Shown: positions 8,232 through 19,352, numbered from the stretch's first letter. The stretch is DNA of 64,000 nt from Clostridiales bacterium (GCA_020859985.1 JAJBVD010000077.1:118789-182788), one strand, 5' to 3'. Translations and numbers: made by a program. Notes: generated by a model from the sequence alone, not told the origin.

Positions 8232-8600
8232 TTACTTTTGCCGAAGGCTCTCAAGCCGTCGAAAAGCTTCACATACCTCCTCCACCCGGATCGGTTTCAC
8301 CAGATAATGGAGCGCATGCAAAGAATAGGCGTCCAGCGCATGCTCACTGCTGTTTACAATAAACACGATACCCGTCTCAGGTGAGATTTTCCTGAGTTTT
8401 GCAGCAATGTCAGCGCCGTTTTCCATAGGGAGATAACTATCCAGAAAAACGATATCAAAAGCAGGGGCTTCCTCTGCCGCTTTCAATAGCTCCTGTCCTG
8501 TTGAAAAGCACTCCGGGCGTTCTTTCGAATCCCATTCACGCACAACATCAATAAAAAGAATCTGGGATAAAGTACTGTTGTCACAAAATGCAATGCGCAT
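8232..8600 (-). CDS. Stand-alone response-regulator receiver domain
   Basis: 122 residues forming one CheY-like receiver domain. The phosphoacceptor Asp is D54 (DIVFLDSYLPME), the conserved Lys is K102 (LHYLVKPIRVEE) and S84 is the switch Ser/Thr. The N-terminal acidic pair is D7-N8, so the second acidic residue is replaced by Asn. The sequence resembles the receiver half of LytTR-type regulators, but there is no LytTR or other output domain and no histidine kinase nearby. It may be a truncated regulator or a single-domain phosphorelay protein. It is monocistronic; the terminator-like hairpin at 8081-8113 lies downstream. Confidence 0.85.
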   Translation of the reverse strand: MRIAFCDNSTLSQILFIDVVREWDSKERPECFSTGQELLKAAEEAPAFDIVFLDSYLPMENGADIAAKLRKISPETGIVFIVNSSEHALDAYSLHALHYLVKPIRVEEVCEAFRRLESLRQK

Positions 8601-8733
8601 ATCATCATCTTCCTGTCTGTAAGTGAGTCATTTTCTTTTATTTTATCATTTAAAAAACAGGACAGGAAAACCATTGGTGTAATGCACCGCTACCATTCGT
8701 GAAATCTGCTTTCCGCAAAACCCTTTCGTTCCC

Positions 8734-8762
8734 GTAACTGTGAAGGTACTGAACAGTTCCGA
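8734..8762 (+). repeat. Dispersed GTAACTGT hairpin repeat, copy 2
   Basis: The 27-bp core matches copy 1 except for one change in the right arm (CAGTTCC for CAGTTAC). It lies between prfB and the response-regulator gene. Confidence 0.7.
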
Positions 8763-8788
8763 AGGATGAATCAACCGCAAATAAGCAG

Positions 8789-8822
8789 ACAAAAGAGCCG
8801 AAAGCAAATCTGCCTCCGGCTC
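8789..8822 (-). terminator. Rho-independent terminator of prfB
   Basis: On the minus strand GAGCCG (8817-8822) and CGGCTC (8795-8800) form a stem followed by TTTTGTCTG. It ends about 60 bp beyond the prfB stop. Confidence 0.7.
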
Positions 8823-8879
8823 CCGTTTTCTCTCTTGTGCTATTGTGCGTCATGATCCGCAGAATATCCGGCCATCCGT

Positions 8880-10005
8880 CTATTCCTGCTCTTTCGGCTC
8901 GCCCAGCGACTTCCATTTCAGATATGCGTTGATGAACGGATCCAGTGCGCCATCCATGACAGCGTCTACATTGCTGGTCTCCTCACCGGTACGCAGATCC
9001 TTGACCATCTTGTAGGGCTGCATGACGTAGGAGCGGATCTGATTGCCCCAGCCGATCTCCTTGACCTCGCCGCGGATATCCGATTCCTTCTCAGCGTTCT
9101 CCTGCTCGCGCAGCAGAAGGAGCTTCGTCTTCAGCATCTGCATCGCCTTGTCCTTGTTCTGGAACTGGGAACGCTCATTCTGGCACGTCACCACAATGCC
9201 GGTCGGCAAATGCGTGATGCGGATTGCGGAAGACGTCTTGTTGATGTGCTGACCGCCCGCACCGCTGGAGCGGTAGGTATCGATACGCAGATCCTCCTGA
9301 TTAATCTCAATATCCACATCCTTTTCCAGCACGGGCATCACTTCGCAGCTCACAAACGACGTCTGCCGCTTGCCTGCCGCGTTAAACGGTGAAATCCGTA
9401 CCAGGCGGTGTACGCCCTTCTCCGACTTCAGATAACCGTAGGCTTTCGAGCCGTTTACCTGGAAAGTCACGGACTTGATGCCGGCCTCTTCTCCGTCAAG
9501 GAAATCCAGGACATCAACCTGATAGCCTTTCTTTTCCGCCCAGCGCGTGTACATACGGTAAAGCATCGAAGCCCAGTCGCAGGACTCCGTGCCTCCCGCA
9601 CCCGCGTGCAGCGTCACAATCGCGCTCTCCTCATCGTATTCGCCGGAGAGCAGCGTCTTAATGCGAATATCGTCCAGCGTCGCCCGGAACTGATCCAGCG
9701 TCTCCTGAATCTCCGGCAGCACAGACGCGTCATTTTCCTCGTAACCCATCTCAATCAGGAGCTCGACTTCCTCATACTGATCCTTCAGTTCTTTGTAAGT
9801 CGATACGTCCTCTTTCAGACTCGCGAGCACCTTCATGGTCTCCTGCGACTTCTCCGGGTTATCCCAGAAGTCCGGCTCCTCCATCCGACGCTCCAGCTCC
9901 TGAATCCGCTGTTCCTTATTTACGAGGTCAAAGTGAATCCCTCACTTCCACTAATGGTTTTGTGTAGCTGTTAAGAATTGCTTTGAACTGGTCAAGTTCT
10001 ACCAT
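8880..10005 (-). CDS. prfB: Peptide chain release factor 2, made by +1 frameshifting
   Basis: A 25-codon first frame starts at 10005 (AGAAGGTGA site) and reads MVELDQFKAILNS onward to a TGA at 9928-9930. The main frame continues in +1 as LDLVNKEQRIQELERRMEEP. The full product is about 374 residues, normal for RF2. It carries the stop-codon recognition motif SPF (RISPFNAAGKRQTSF) and the catalytic GGQ (SGAGGQHINKTSSAIR). RF2 recognises UGA and UAA and triggers peptide release. An ATG-initiated reading of the second frame alone (from 9884) would lose the true N-terminus. It lies 109 bp after secA and has its own terminator. Confidence 0.97.
9927..9943 (-). promoter_or_regulatory. prfB programmed +1 frameshift site
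   Basis: Minus strand AGGGA acts as an internal Shine-Dalgarno-like stretch just upstream of CTT TGA C. This is the classic RF2 autoregulatory arrangement: low RF2 makes ribosomes pause at TGA and slip into the +1 frame. Confidence 0.93.
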
Positions 10006-10114
10006 TGTGTCACCTTCTTTCTTTATACTGTAAAAATCTGCCTACCGTCTGCTTACGGAAACAGCTGTCCGATTCCATACAGGTTTCATAAAATATAAAT
10101 TATCTTCAAGAATC

Positions 10115-12688
<2,574 letters not shown>

Positions 12689-12718
12689 TGCAAATCTCCA
12701 ATCTGAAAGACTTATAGC

Positions 12719-12780
12719 TGTTCAGCACACTCCGTATTATCATACGGCGGCGCAGCAAATGTGCAGGCCTGTCCTGAACA
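12719..12780. repeat. Extended imperfect palindrome upstream of secA
   Basis: TGTTCAG (12719-12725) pairs with CTGAACA (12774-12780). An inner CCGTA and TACGG pair closes a short loop. The outer arms resemble the dispersed GTAACTGTTC repeat, so this may be a decayed extended copy. It lies in the secA 5' region. Confidence 0.45.
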
Positions 12781-12842
12781 ATTACAGAAATTCAAGTGTT
12801 TTCTCTCGCGTCACATTCTAACACTTTATGTGAGAAAGGGCA

Positions 12843-12876
12843 AGAAAAAAAGAGAACCGCCGTAAGCGATCCTCTT
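12843..12876 (-). terminator. Terminator of infC-rpmI-rplT
   Basis: Minus strand AAGAGGATCGC and GCGGTTCTCTT form an 11-bp stem with two G-U pairs, followed by a T-rich stretch. It starts 13 bp after the rplT stop. Confidence 0.85.
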
Positions 12877-12888
12877 TTGTAAGCCATC

Positions 12889-13245
12889 TTACGCCACCTT
12901 CGTCTTCGCCAGCTCTACCAGAGATGCAAAGCCTTCCGCGTCGTTCACTGCCATGTCCGCAAGAACCTTTCTGTTCAGCTCAACACCCGCAAGCTTCAGA
13001 CCATACATAAACTTGCTGTAAGACAGGCCGTTCAGCCGTGCGCCTGCATTGATACGGGCAATCCAGAGCTGTCTGAACTGACGCTTTTTCTGCTTTCTGC
13101 CCGCGTAGGAAGTCGCGAGTGCACGCATCACAGACTGCTTCGCGATGCGATACTGATTCGATCTCGCTCCTCTGTAGCCCTTTGCAAGCTTCAGCACACG
13201 ATTGTGTTTTTTCCTTCTATTCATGCCACCTTTAATTCTGGCCAT
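12889..13245 (-). CDS. rplT: 50S ribosomal protein L20
   Basis: 118 residues, standard length. The start [20 protein letters not shown] and the internal [20 protein letters not shown] and [20 protein letters not shown] are diagnostic. L20 binds 23S rRNA early in 50S assembly. In Bacillota it also represses this operon by binding the leader RNA. It is the last gene of infC-rpmI-rplT and is followed directly by a strong terminator. A 136-bp gap separates it from rpmI; I see no gene there. Confidence 0.99.
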   Translation of the reverse strand: MARIKGGMNRRKKHNRVLKLAKGYRGARSNQYRIAKQSVMRALATSYAGRKQKKRQFRQLWIARINAGARLNGLSYSKFMYGLKLAGVELNRKVLADMAVNDAEGFASLVELAKTKVA

Positions 13246-13381
13246 CTCTTAATTCCTCCTTCTAATGTCCCTCAAGACCACTTTTGCCTTACGACAGCTC
13301 CCATGCGGGGCTGCCTGATTGATTCTGATTAATCCTGACTGATCCAACAGCAAGCGGTCTCCCAAACATGTTCGCCTTTAT

Positions 13382-13579
13382 TTACAGATACGGTAAAATC
13401 TTCTTCATGTTGGAAGCATTGGTCACATCCGTGATCGCAGACTTCCGAAGATTCCTCTTCCTCTTGGGGGACTTCTTGGTCAAGATATGGCTCTTATAAG
13501 CTTTGTTTCTCTTCAGCAGTCCTGAACCGGTCTTAGAGAACCGCTTCGCGGCCGCTCTGCTAGTCTTCATTTTTGGCAT
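13382..13579 (-). CDS. rpmI: 50S ribosomal protein L35
   Basis: 65 residues, starting [18 protein letters not shown] and rich in Lys and Arg, with [18 protein letters not shown]. The ATG at 13579 is 9 nt after the AGGAGG site. An ATG six bases earlier is too close to that site, and the 24 further in-frame codons upstream are not L35-like. L35 is a small structural protein of the 50S subunit. It lies between infC (201-bp gap, no gene seen) and rplT in the conserved three-gene operon. Confidence 0.98.
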   Translation of the reverse strand: MPKMKTSRAAAKRFSKTGSGLLKRNKAYKSHILTKKSPKRKRNLRKSAITDVTNASNMKKILPYL

Positions 13580-13780
13580 CTTCATGTTCCTCCTTCTGCT
13601 ATTATTGAAAGCCACACATGTCTGATCACGCTCTCTGCGCAATGGCGTGGCCTGCATCCCACATCCGCTTCGGGAATCGGGACTTGAAATGGAAAACAGC
13701 TATAAGCCGTCTTCTATGCATACATCATGGTCGTCCGCAACCGTATCGGCGAATACCGCATAGCATTCCCGCCCCGACTA

Positions 13781-14290
13781 TCACGAACGCTTCTCTGTCA
13801 AAAACAGGGTGAGGGTCCTGCCCTCCTGCTTGACCGGACGGTCAATGACGGCAACATCGGAAAGCTCCTTCGCAATATTCTCAAGAATATAGCGATTCGC
13901 CTGCATATGCGCCATCTCTCTGCCACGAAAACGCAGCGTCACCTTCACCTTATTCCCCTTCGATAAGAACTTTCGGGCATTGTTCACCTTCGTGTTCAGA
14001 TCATTCTCATCAATGTTCGGAGACAACCGAATCTCTTTAATCTCGACCGTTTTCTGTTTCTTTCTGGCCTCTTTTTCTTTTCTGGCCATCTCGTAACGAT
14101 ACTTCCCGTAATCGATAATCTTGCACACAGGCGGCTTCGCCGTCGGCGCGATCTTCACAAGGTCAAGCTCAGCCTCTCTCGCAAGCTTCTGAGCCTCTTT
14201 TGCAGACATAATACCAAGCTGCTCGCCATGTTCACCGATCAAGCGGACTTCCCGGTCTCTGATTTGTTCGTTAATCATTAAATCGCTAAT
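13781..14290 (-). CDS. infC: Translation initiation factor IF-3, AUU start
   Basis: 169 residues read from an ATT codon at 14288-14290 (M/ISDLMINEQIRDREVRLIGE). That codon is 9 nt after GGAGG; the first in-frame ATG (14278) is 21 nt away and badly placed. A non-canonical AUU start is the known autoregulatory feature of infC, because IF-3 itself rejects such starts. The N-terminal domain is followed by KPPVCKIIDYGKYRYEMARK and the C-terminal RNA-binding domain (KEIRLSPNIDENDLNTKV, KVTLRFRGREMAHMQ). IF-3 binds the 30S subunit and secures start-codon fidelity. It is first gene of infC-rpmI-rplT. Confidence 0.97.
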   Translation of the reverse strand: MSDLMINEQIRDREVRLIGEHGEQLGIMSAKEAQKLAREAELDLVKIAPTAKPPVCKIIDYGKYRYEMARKEKEARKKQKTVEIKEIRLSPNIDENDLNTKVNNARKFLSKGNKVKVTLRFRGREMAHMQANRYILENIAKELSDVAVIDRPVKQEGRTLTLFLTEKRS

Positions 14291-14578
14291 GTTCGTACAC
14301 CTCCACACACTGATAAAAATAGAAAAGGTGGATAACAAAGCTATCCACCTGCATACTCTGACAATAACCCTCGACGCACACAACATTCCCTGCACATCCC
14401 GCGGCACACCGCATCCTGCATATACCGAAAATCAAACATGCAGGCTCTGCATATCCCGCGCAACTGCCGGAACCTCTGTCCGTCCGAACAATCGTCTTCC
14501 ATATGAACCACTGGTCACAACAACGTATCCTGCGTGCCAGGGTGAGAGCGGATACTCTGCTTCCTGTTCTTCACAACC
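14291..14578 (-). promoter_or_regulatory. infC leader RNA, probable L20-controlled attenuator
   Basis: The transcript predicted from the promoter at 14585-14613 has about 288 nt before infC, and ends with a terminator hairpin close to the ribosome site. In Bacillota the same operon is attenuated by L20 binding such a leader. The L20-binding fold itself I infer from position; I did not align it. No gene is seen in the interval up to 14709. Confidence 0.75.
14311..14350 (-). terminator. Attenuator terminator in the infC leader
   Basis: Minus strand GGTGGATA and TATCCACC form an 8-bp stem with a 7-nt loop, followed by TTTTCTATTTTTA. It lies only 21 nt upstream of the infC start codon, so read-through is needed for expression. 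Confidence 0.85.
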
Positions 14579-14584
14579 TTGTGC

Positions 14585-14613
14585 ATCATAGCACAGGAAA
14601 AAGCATGTGTCAA
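14585..14613 (-). promoter_or_regulatory. Promoter of infC-rpmI-rplT
   Basis: Minus strand TTGACA (14608-14613), 17-bp spacer, TATGAT (14585-14590): a near-consensus sigma-A promoter. Confidence 0.85.
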
Positions 14614-14709
14614 TAGCTTTTCGGCTGTTTGGAAAAAGTTTTCCGACTGTTTTCCAGACTGTCGAAAAAGTACCCGTTTCTCATTTTTTCCGCACCAAAG
14701 CACTTTCAA

Positions 14710-15837
14710 TCACATCTCTACAAGCTTCAGCTCCTGCGCCTGCATTAAATCGCTAAGCTGCTGCTTCAACGCATCCAGTTCTTTCTGCAACATGCTAACC
14801 TTCTGTTCTGCGGCATCCGCCCTGTGCCGTTCACGCTCCGTATTCACGCGTTCTTCACACTTTCCTTCCAGTTTTCCTTCAATTTTTCCCTTACGTATTC
14901 CATCATTCAAGATCTTCTTTGCTTCTGTCTCTATTACCTTTCCGCCCATAACTTCCTGCACTCCTTTCATCACGTTCTCGTAATTCCTCGCCAGATTCTC
15001 AAGCACCACATTGCACAGGTATAGAATCGTATGCCTGTAAAACTCACTCAGTTCCCCTTTGTCTGCCAATCGTGTCAAATGCTCCTGCATCCTGCGATAA
15101 TCAGCCTTGATCGTCTCCAGCTGCTCCTCATCCTGATCGCATTCTGCAAGTCTGGAATTACTGTACCGAAACAAATAAAACGGAAACAGAATCAGCAAAT
15201 CCTTACTGATCATATCCTCCAAAGTATAATCCAGCAGCTTCATCACGAGCACATCGACCATCAGCTCGCCCAACGGTGCTTCTATTTTTATCTTCATCTC
15301 ATCCGGTGTGTTTTTCGTGCTTCTTAAAAACAGCACTGCGCAGTTCGGCAGCCCCACTTTCAGCATATTGTCTTCCAAAACTCCGGTACTCCGCGCCACA
15401 AGTATCGAATATTCAAATATCCGGATCAGGATGCTGGTATCCGGTCTGGTCTGTTCCTCGATCAGATACTTCTTCCGGACGTTTCCGATGATCTCAAAGC
15501 TGGAATCAGTCATGCGCTTGGACAGCTTTCCCTCCTGCTCTTTCATCGTATATATGTCTTTCGAAAATATAACCTTATTATCTTTGGTAAAATGCTCGTG
15601 AAAAATCTCATTCACAAGCGGAATCAGAAGCTGGGGGCAATCGTTCAATAACGTTCGATATACGTCATCATAAGGATCGCCAATGCGCTTTGACTGTTTC
15701 CGGCCCGCTCCATTCTCCTCCACAAGTACTTCTGTAACAATCTCCTTTTCTACAGTACCCTCCAGACCATTTTCATCTTTCGTAACGCCTGCACCATCCG
15801 TGCAAATCATTTTATAATCTATGGATGTCCCCTCCAT
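14710..15837 (-). CDS. Rpn/PD-(D/E)XK transposase-like nuclease family protein
   Basis: 375 residues. After a variable N-terminus comes DPYDDVYRTLLNDCPQLLIP, then SKRMTDSSFEI and KKYLIEEQTRPDTSILIRIFEYS, the D...E/Q core expected of the Rpn family of PD-(D/E)XK proteins (recombination-promoting nucleases, often labelled putative transposases). The C-terminal 80 residues are charged and coiled-coil-like (ERERHRADAAEQKVSMLQKE). The start is uncertain: ATGGAGGGG at 15837 overlaps the only good ribosome-site-like stretch. Such genes occur in many near-identical copies per genome. Here a degenerate second copy lies immediately upstream, with a shared promoter-proximal segment. Confidence 0.8.
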   Translation of the reverse strand: MEGTSIDYKMICTDGAGVTKDENGLEGTVEKEIVTEVLVEENGAGRKQSKRIGDPYDDVYRTLLNDCPQLLIPLVNEIFHEHFTKDNKVIFSKDIYTMKEQEGKLSKRMTDSSFEIIGNVRKKYLIEEQTRPDTSILIRIFEYSILVARSTGVLEDNMLKVGLPNCAVLFLRSTKNTPDEMKIKIEAPLGELMVDVLVMKLLDYTLEDMISKDLLILFPFYLFRYSNSRLAECDQDEEQLETIKADYRRMQEHLTRLADKGELSEFYRHTILYLCNVVLENLARNYENVMKGVQEVMGGKVIETEAKKILNDGIRKGKIEGKLEGKCEERVNTERERHRADAAEQKVSMLQKELDALKQQLSDLMQAQELKLVEM

Positions 15838-16012
15838 TTCCTAAAGTGCCGCTTTCTGGCGTTATGAAAAGCGGACTTATCTGTCAACAGCTGCAGCGCG
15901 GCAAAGGCCTGGGATCCCGCCGCAAACATATACTATCACAGATATTGCAGAATGTCATCCATTTTTTGCTAAAAACAGTCATTTTTCGTCACAATGAGGT
16001 TATTATATCGTG
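15818..16012 (-). repeat. Rpn upstream segment, copy A
   Basis: About 190 bp covering the start and upstream region of the Rpn-type gene. It recurs at 16912-17098 with scattered substitutions, including the TATGGATGTCCCCTCCAT start region and the CAGTCATTTTTCGTCA end. Confidence 0.75.
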
Positions 16013-16027
16013 GTAAATCCATGCAAT

Positions 16028-16058
16028 AACACAAATAAGAGCCGTTACCGGCTCTTAT
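16028..16058 (-). terminator. Terminator downstream of the Rpn pseudogene
   Basis: Minus strand ATAAGAGCCG and CGGCTCTTAT form a 10-bp stem with a 4-nt loop, followed by TTTGTGTT. It lies 37 bp beyond the stop of the broken gene. Confidence 0.7.
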
Positions 16059-16094
16059 CCTCTGTCTGACTTTACATAAGCTTCTAATTTCAAT

Positions 16095-16830
16095 TTATGC
16101 TTCCTGCAGCATCCCAGCTTCAATCTCACGCACCCTGTCAGTCGACACCGCCAGACATTCCGCAATCTCCTGAATCGAAAATTTTCCCTTTTTCAGCATT
16201 CTCTGAATAGCGGCGTCTTCCGTTTTCTTCGCCGCTATCTTCTTCTCGCTTGCGATATGAATCTCCAGAATACGATCCTGATCATATAAATTCATCATCA
16301 TGGTGATAACCTCCTTCTTTCGGCTTGCCAGATACTCTTTTAGGATGTCCCGATCCATACAAATCCGGATTGTCTCTGAGACAGCCTCGGTCGTCCTTCC
16401 GTACAACCGTACCTGCTCATTGTACACTTTCGTAAGTAAAGAGTACATACTGTCCGATGATATCCTCGCCATCGGTCCGCTTCGAATCCACGGTTCCGTA
16501 CAATATCTTAACTGTCACATCAACAGCGGAGTACCTCTCCTTGAAGAACTCCTCAGACAGCGAAATTTCTTTGGGATGGCTGACTCTGTCGCCGGTATAA
16601 ATGACGTACAGTTCTGACTCCGGCAACACTACCTTCTTGCTGCCGTACAGGTCTGCGTCCTCCCTGTCCAGATGCTCCTGCAATGACTGTGCGTAATACA
16701 ACAGCGCCCGAACGATGATGTTCTCTGTCCATGTGGACTGCGCCTCCACGAGAATCATCAGCTTTCCGTTTACCATAAAACCAAGATCATTGTACTGCCC
16801 ATTAACAAAACACAGTAAAATCAAGGCCTC
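16095..16830 (-). pseudogene. Rpn-family nuclease gene, 5'-truncated and frameshifted
   Basis: Two overlapping frames make one Rpn-type protein. The first has NDLGFMVNGKLMILVEAQST and ends shortly after GEDIIGQYVLFT. The second continues TKVYNEQVRLYGRTTEAVSE and runs to the end. The break is a 4-bp tandem duplication (GTAAGTAA on the plus strand, 16432-16439); removing four bases joins FTKVYNEQ in frame. The N-terminal region expected before NDLGFMV is absent, with a stop just upstream, so the gene is dead at both levels. It is a different subfamily from the intact gene at 14710-15837. Confidence 0.8.
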
Positions 16831-16867
16831 AGAGCCTTTTCCCTACCGCAAATTCCCGAAGAACCAC

Positions 16868-17098
16868 AGATTCTTAAGCACCACGTTGCACAGGTATATG
16901 ATCGTATGCCTGTAATCTATGGATGTCCCCTCCATTCCCTAAATTGCCGCTTTCTGGCGTTCTGGAAAGCGGATTTATCTGTCAATAGCTACAGCGCAGC
17001 GAAGGCCTAAAACCCCGCCGTCAACATATGTTATCACAAATATTGCAGAATATCATCTGTTTTTTTGCCAAAAGCAGTCATTTTTCGTCAAAATGAGA
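16868..17098 (-). repeat. Rpn upstream segment, copy B, fused to an Rpn 3' fragment
   Basis: 16912-17098 is the second copy of the upstream segment seen at 15818-16012. Immediately next to it, 16868-16912 matches the inside of the intact Rpn gene (about 14995-15040, AGCACCACRTTGCACAGGTA). This copy therefore represents an Rpn gene that lost most of its body by internal deletion. Confidence 0.7.
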
Positions 17099-17143
17099 GG
17101 GTATGTGAAGCGAAGATGCTTCTTAGCCAAATAGATTGTATTT

Positions 17144-17700
17144 TCACTGAAGATAATATTGATATAGAGTCTTCAAAGTTTGAAAAATATTATATTCCGG
17201 CCTCCAGCCAAGTTCCTGCAATATATAGCTATTGTCACAGCAAATTTTCTGCGCATCCACCGGCCGGAAACGTTCCGGATCAACTTCAATGTCAATCTTC
17301 TGTGAGCTGAGTGATACTATATATGTGAGCAAATCCGAAAGGCTATGTGCCTCGCCGGAACCCACATTAAATACCTTTGTACAGTCATCACTTTCTATAA
17401 TCATCCGATACGCTCGGACAATATCCCGTACATCGCTGAAATCGCGTTTTGCTGTAAGGTTACTAACTTTTATCACTCCAGGCTGTCCAGACCTTTCGCT
17501 TTCTGCAGTCTATCTGCAAAAACTTGGTAATACAAATGTGTCTTTCTGCCCAATTCCGGTATGGTTAAATGGGCGGACGCAATAAATCCTCATCCCATAC
17601 CTTTCACGATATATTTGTGCAAACCGTTCCTGTGCCATCTTTGATATACCGTAAGGGTTATTTGCATTTAACGGTGGCATCTCATTAATCCGTCCATTGG
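17144..17700 (-). pseudogene. GDP-sugar dehydratase/reductase (GMD/RMD-like) remnant
   Basis: This 5'-truncated SDR gene begins mid-protein with SNGRINEMPPLNANNPYGIS, including the YxxxK motif (YGISK). It continues through YCVRPFNHTGIGQKDTFVLP and is broken by a frameshift near 17500-17512 (FCR then stop). The other frame resumes at VIKVSNLTAKRDFSDVRDIV and runs to the C-terminus. The pattern fits GDP-4-keto-6-deoxymannose reductase or GDP-mannose 4,6-dehydratase. Its front half is replaced by the 3'-truncated manC remnant, so a deletion joined the two genes. It would have made a GDP-6-deoxyhexose for an earlier polysaccharide. Confidence 0.85.
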
Positions 17701-18671
17701 ATAGCAAGAATCGGAATGTTCAACTCATTAATAATCTGCGTGTTCTCGCAGGTGTCATCCATGACCGCCCGGCCTTTCACATCGTCGGCCATGACCTCTG
17801 TCATCATGTTCCATGTCCCTACATCCTTCCAAGAACCGGAATAACGCATCACCTGAATGGAAGACTCCTTCTCGACCACAGCATAGTCAAAACTGATTTT
17901 TGCCAAGGTCTCGTATTTCGAATAAAGCTCCCGGTAATCCGTGAATTCCACTATACAGTGGGCTTTATCAAGAAGATAACCAATCCGGAAAGCGAAAACG
18001 CCCGCATTCCATAATGCATTCTGCCGCAGATATTCCTTCGCAGCTTCCTTATCCGGCTTCTCCTTAAACTCCTTCACCAGGCTAATCTCTTGATTGGTCG
18101 TCGGAATGATGTAGCCATATTTTGGTTCTCCGTGAAATGGCGGTGGAACTCCGTGATATGGCGGTATTTTGCTCCCTTATTTTACCGCCATATCACGGAG
18201 AACCCATATTTTTCACTCGGATAGGTCGGTTCAATGCCCATAAGGGTAAGGTTCGCCGTTCCCTGCTTTACTAACGTTTCCATTTTTCTGACATATTCGT
18301 AGTAGTTATTATTCACATATGAATCAACCGGGCATACCTCTACCGCCTCGTCCACCGATCCCCCTAACTCATCATGCATAAGCCGCTGCCAGAAGAATCG
18401 CAGGAAACGTATCACGACGGTAAGGCTCTACACAGATGGAGACCTTTCCGCCCAGCTGATTATGAATCGCGCTGGCCTGTGACTTGCTCGTTGCAATCGT
18501 CACCTTCACTTCTGAGTCTATTTCGGTAATCTGCCTGTAAACCCGCTGAACCATCGACTAGTAATTTCCAGTATTATCTTTGAAAAGTTTAATGAATTGT
18601 TTGCTACGTACATCGTTCGAAAGCGGCCATAGACGCTTACCGCTTCCACCGGAAAGTAATATGATGTTCAT
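17685..18671 (-). pseudogene. manC: Mannose-1-phosphate guanylyltransferase (ManC) remnant
   Basis: From the ATG at 18671 the frame reads MNIILLSGGSGKRLWPLSND, the nucleotidyltransferase signature. It is then hit by an amber codon (GNY-TAG-SMVQRVYRQ, near 18557), a frameshift near 18378 and an 80-bp insertion at 18124-18203. Pieces VCPVDSYVNNNYYE, PTYPSEKYG, YIIPTTNQEISLVKEF and WNAGVFAFRIGYLLDK are in ManC order. The 3' part is lost at a deletion junction with the GDP-sugar reductase remnant near 17695. The enzyme made GDP-mannose; it is certainly non-functional here. Confidence 0.9.
18124..18203. mobile_element. MITE-like 80-bp palindromic insertion in manC
   Basis: The ends form a roughly 20-bp terminal inverted repeat (GGTTCTCCGTGA... 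and ...TCACGGAGAACC, one internal mismatch). A third copy of CTCCGTGATATGGCGGT lies inside. It is flanked by the direct repeat CCATATTTT at 18115-18123 and 18204-18212, a 9-bp target duplication (8 bp if the end base is assigned to the element). Deleting the element plus one duplicate restores PSEKYGYIIP in frame, which fixes the insertion exactly. There is no coding capacity. Confidence 0.85.
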
Positions 18672-18810
18672 TTAGTCTACTCCCTTTACCTCAAAAGCAG
18701 GAGTCTCACTGTAAGGCTCCTGCTTTTGATTCTTTCGTTTTCTTAGTTTGCCACCACTACCACCTTGTTAAATTTCATATTTCATGTTTTGTGTAATCCT
18801 CCATATTACA

Positions 18811-19281
18811 TTAATAAACAATCCACTCAATAAACTCCCGCACTGCACCGCATCCACCATTCTTATTAGCAATATAATCTGCCACTTCTTTCACACTCGT
18901 CACTGCATCATTAGGGCATCCAACCAATCCTCCTGCAGTTTTCACAGGATTCATGCACTGTAAATCCATAATGTCATCGCCAATATAAGCCACTATACTC
19001 AAATCTTCAGTTATCTCTTTTAATTTACTAATCTTATTTTTCACTCCCTGATAGATGTTTGTAATACCAATTTCCTTACATCGATTCAATACAATATCTG
19101 ACTCACGTGCCGTAATAATCACTGGAACAATTCCCGCAGGAGCAGCAATATCTTTAATCCCACATCCGTCTTTAATATCAAAGGTTTTCATCACTTCACC
19201 GTTCTGGCCCATATATATTTTTCCGTCTGTAAGCGTCCCATCAACATCCATTACTAGGTATTTAATTATTCTGTTAGCCAT
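18811..19281 (-). CDS. KdsC/YrbI-type HAD phosphatase
   Basis: 156 residues from MANRIIKYLVMDVDGTLTDG. It has HAD motif I (DVDGTLTDG), motif II (IITAR) and motif IV (GDDIMDLQCM), and no cap domain. This is the KdsC layout, in which the enzymes work as tetramers and remove the phosphate from 3-deoxy-octulosonate 8-phosphate or related ulosonic acid phosphates. A longer frame reaches 19380 but would overlap the upstream gene; the ATG at 19281 has only a weak ribosome site. It is last in the aldolase-RraA-cytidylyltransferase-phosphatase module. After it come 139 bp without a gene and then the manC remnant. Confidence 0.88.
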   Translation of the reverse strand: MANRIIKYLVMDVDGTLTDGKIYMGQNGEVMKTFDIKDGCGIKDIAAPAGIVPVIITARESDIVLNRCKEIGITNIYQGVKNKISKLKEITEDLSIVAYIGDDIMDLQCMNPVKTAGGLVGCPNDAVTSVKEVADYIANKNGGCGAVREFIEWIVY

Positions 19282-19352
19282 GCCAATTACATTTTCTTTC
19301 ACTAATAACCCTATATACAAGCGAACTTTTCTAGTCCTGTGCATCACTATGG

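Noticed and set aside
8650..8916. Minus-strand 88-codon frame next to prfB
   Set aside because: It overlaps the prfB terminator and the repeat copy at 8734-8762 and has no family features.
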